The notes beneath the pieces were generated by a model. That model ran no database searches and was not told the DNA's origin. It saw only the letters and a program-made list of their open reading frames with translations. Source: JBOHUX01 sp050734915 (GTDB lineage: Bacteria > Chloroflexota > Dormibacteria > Dormibacterales > Dormibacteraceae). Taken from it: a stretch of DNA of 5,561 nt. This document shows positions 5,428 through 5,561 of the stretch, piece by piece (within the stretch, counting starts at the first letter, position 1; each line of letters starts with the position of its first letter). Made by a program: the position numbers and the translations under genes. Where the stretch lies: NCBI GenBank assembly GCA_050734915.1, contig JBOHUX010000155.1:1-5561 (forward strand), given 5' to 3'.

Positions 5428-5561
5428 ATGCCTGAGCCCTTGATGACGGCGCGGGAGCTGAATCGCGCCCTGCTCGCACGGCAGCACCTCCTGGAGCGCG
5501 CGAACCTCCCGCTCGAGGCCGCCGTGGAGGCGGTCGGGGCGCTCCAGGCCCAGTACACGCC
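5428..5561 (+). CDS. Winged-helix DNA-binding / AlkZ-YcaQ-like DNA glycosylase family protein (N-terminus only)
   Basis: Only 44 codons are present before the window edge. They read MPEPLMTARELNRALLAR, then a helix QHLLERANLPLEAAVEAVGALQAQ. This is the characteristic start of the HTH_42 winged-helix family, which includes the interstrand-crosslink glycosylases AlkZ and YcaQ (AlkX); full members are about 350-400 residues. The segment Q40-A-Q42 matches the Q-hydrophobic-Q motif described as catalytic in AlkZ. The match suggests, but does not prove, base-excision activity, since many members are uncharacterised. ATG 5428 has GGGGG at 5416-5420, seven nucleotides upstream; ATG 5443 is an alternative start that would place the glutamines at 35 and 37. 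An in-frame TGA at 5305-5307 bounds the frame. The gene diverges from the small hypothetical gene. Confidence 0.82.
   Translation, partial: MPEPLMTARELNRALLARQHLLERANLPLEAAVEAVGALQAQYT

Overview
The window is a high-GC bacterial chromosomal segment with six protein genes and no RNA gene, insertion sequence or CRISPR array. The GC richness, strong third-position bias (which leaves long empty reading frames opposite real genes), a predicted F420-type luciferase-like oxidoreductase, a small PH-like conserved hypothetical and a winged-helix AlkZ-type protein fit Actinobacteria, Chloroflexi or an uncultivated soil phylum such as Rokubacteria. The sequence alone does not decide between these.

Layout. 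Minus strand, right to left: an MFS transporter of the sugar/organic-acid type (3907 to 2405), then after 20 bp a universal stress protein (2384 to 1953), then after 197 bp a thiamine-diphosphate enzyme of the pyruvate oxidase/acetolactate synthase superfamily (1752 to the left edge; last residues missing). Diverging from the transporter on the plus strand is a luciferase-like, probably F420-dependent oxidoreductase (4092 to 4952). Its stop codon overlaps that of a convergent small hypothetical gene (5323 to 4949, minus). A further divergent gene (5428 to the right edge) encodes the N-terminus of a winged-helix DNA-binding/AlkZ-like DNA glycosylase family protein.

Regulation. The most striking non-coding signal is a shared half-site, CTATCA/TGATAG. 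It occurs five times in the window, all in two places: upstream of the thiamine-diphosphate enzyme, as a symmetric three-block palindrome, and in the divergent transporter/oxidoreductase promoter region, as an inverted repeat plus a third copy. This suggests one trans-acting regulator controls all three transcription units, so transporter, stress protein, pyruvate-type enzyme and oxidoreductase may form one regulon. No regulator gene lies in the window. The leader of the thiamine-diphosphate gene can also fold into a nested hairpin ending a few nucleotides before a near-perfect Shine-Dalgarno, and the oxidoreductase leader contains a bulged GC-rich hairpin.

A reasonable working picture, by inference, is uptake of a small organic substrate by the transporter, oxidative decarboxylation of a 2-oxo acid such as pyruvate by the thiamine-diphosphate enzyme, and a stress protein tuned to the energy state. 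The genes at the right end look like unrelated housekeeping or hypothetical functions.
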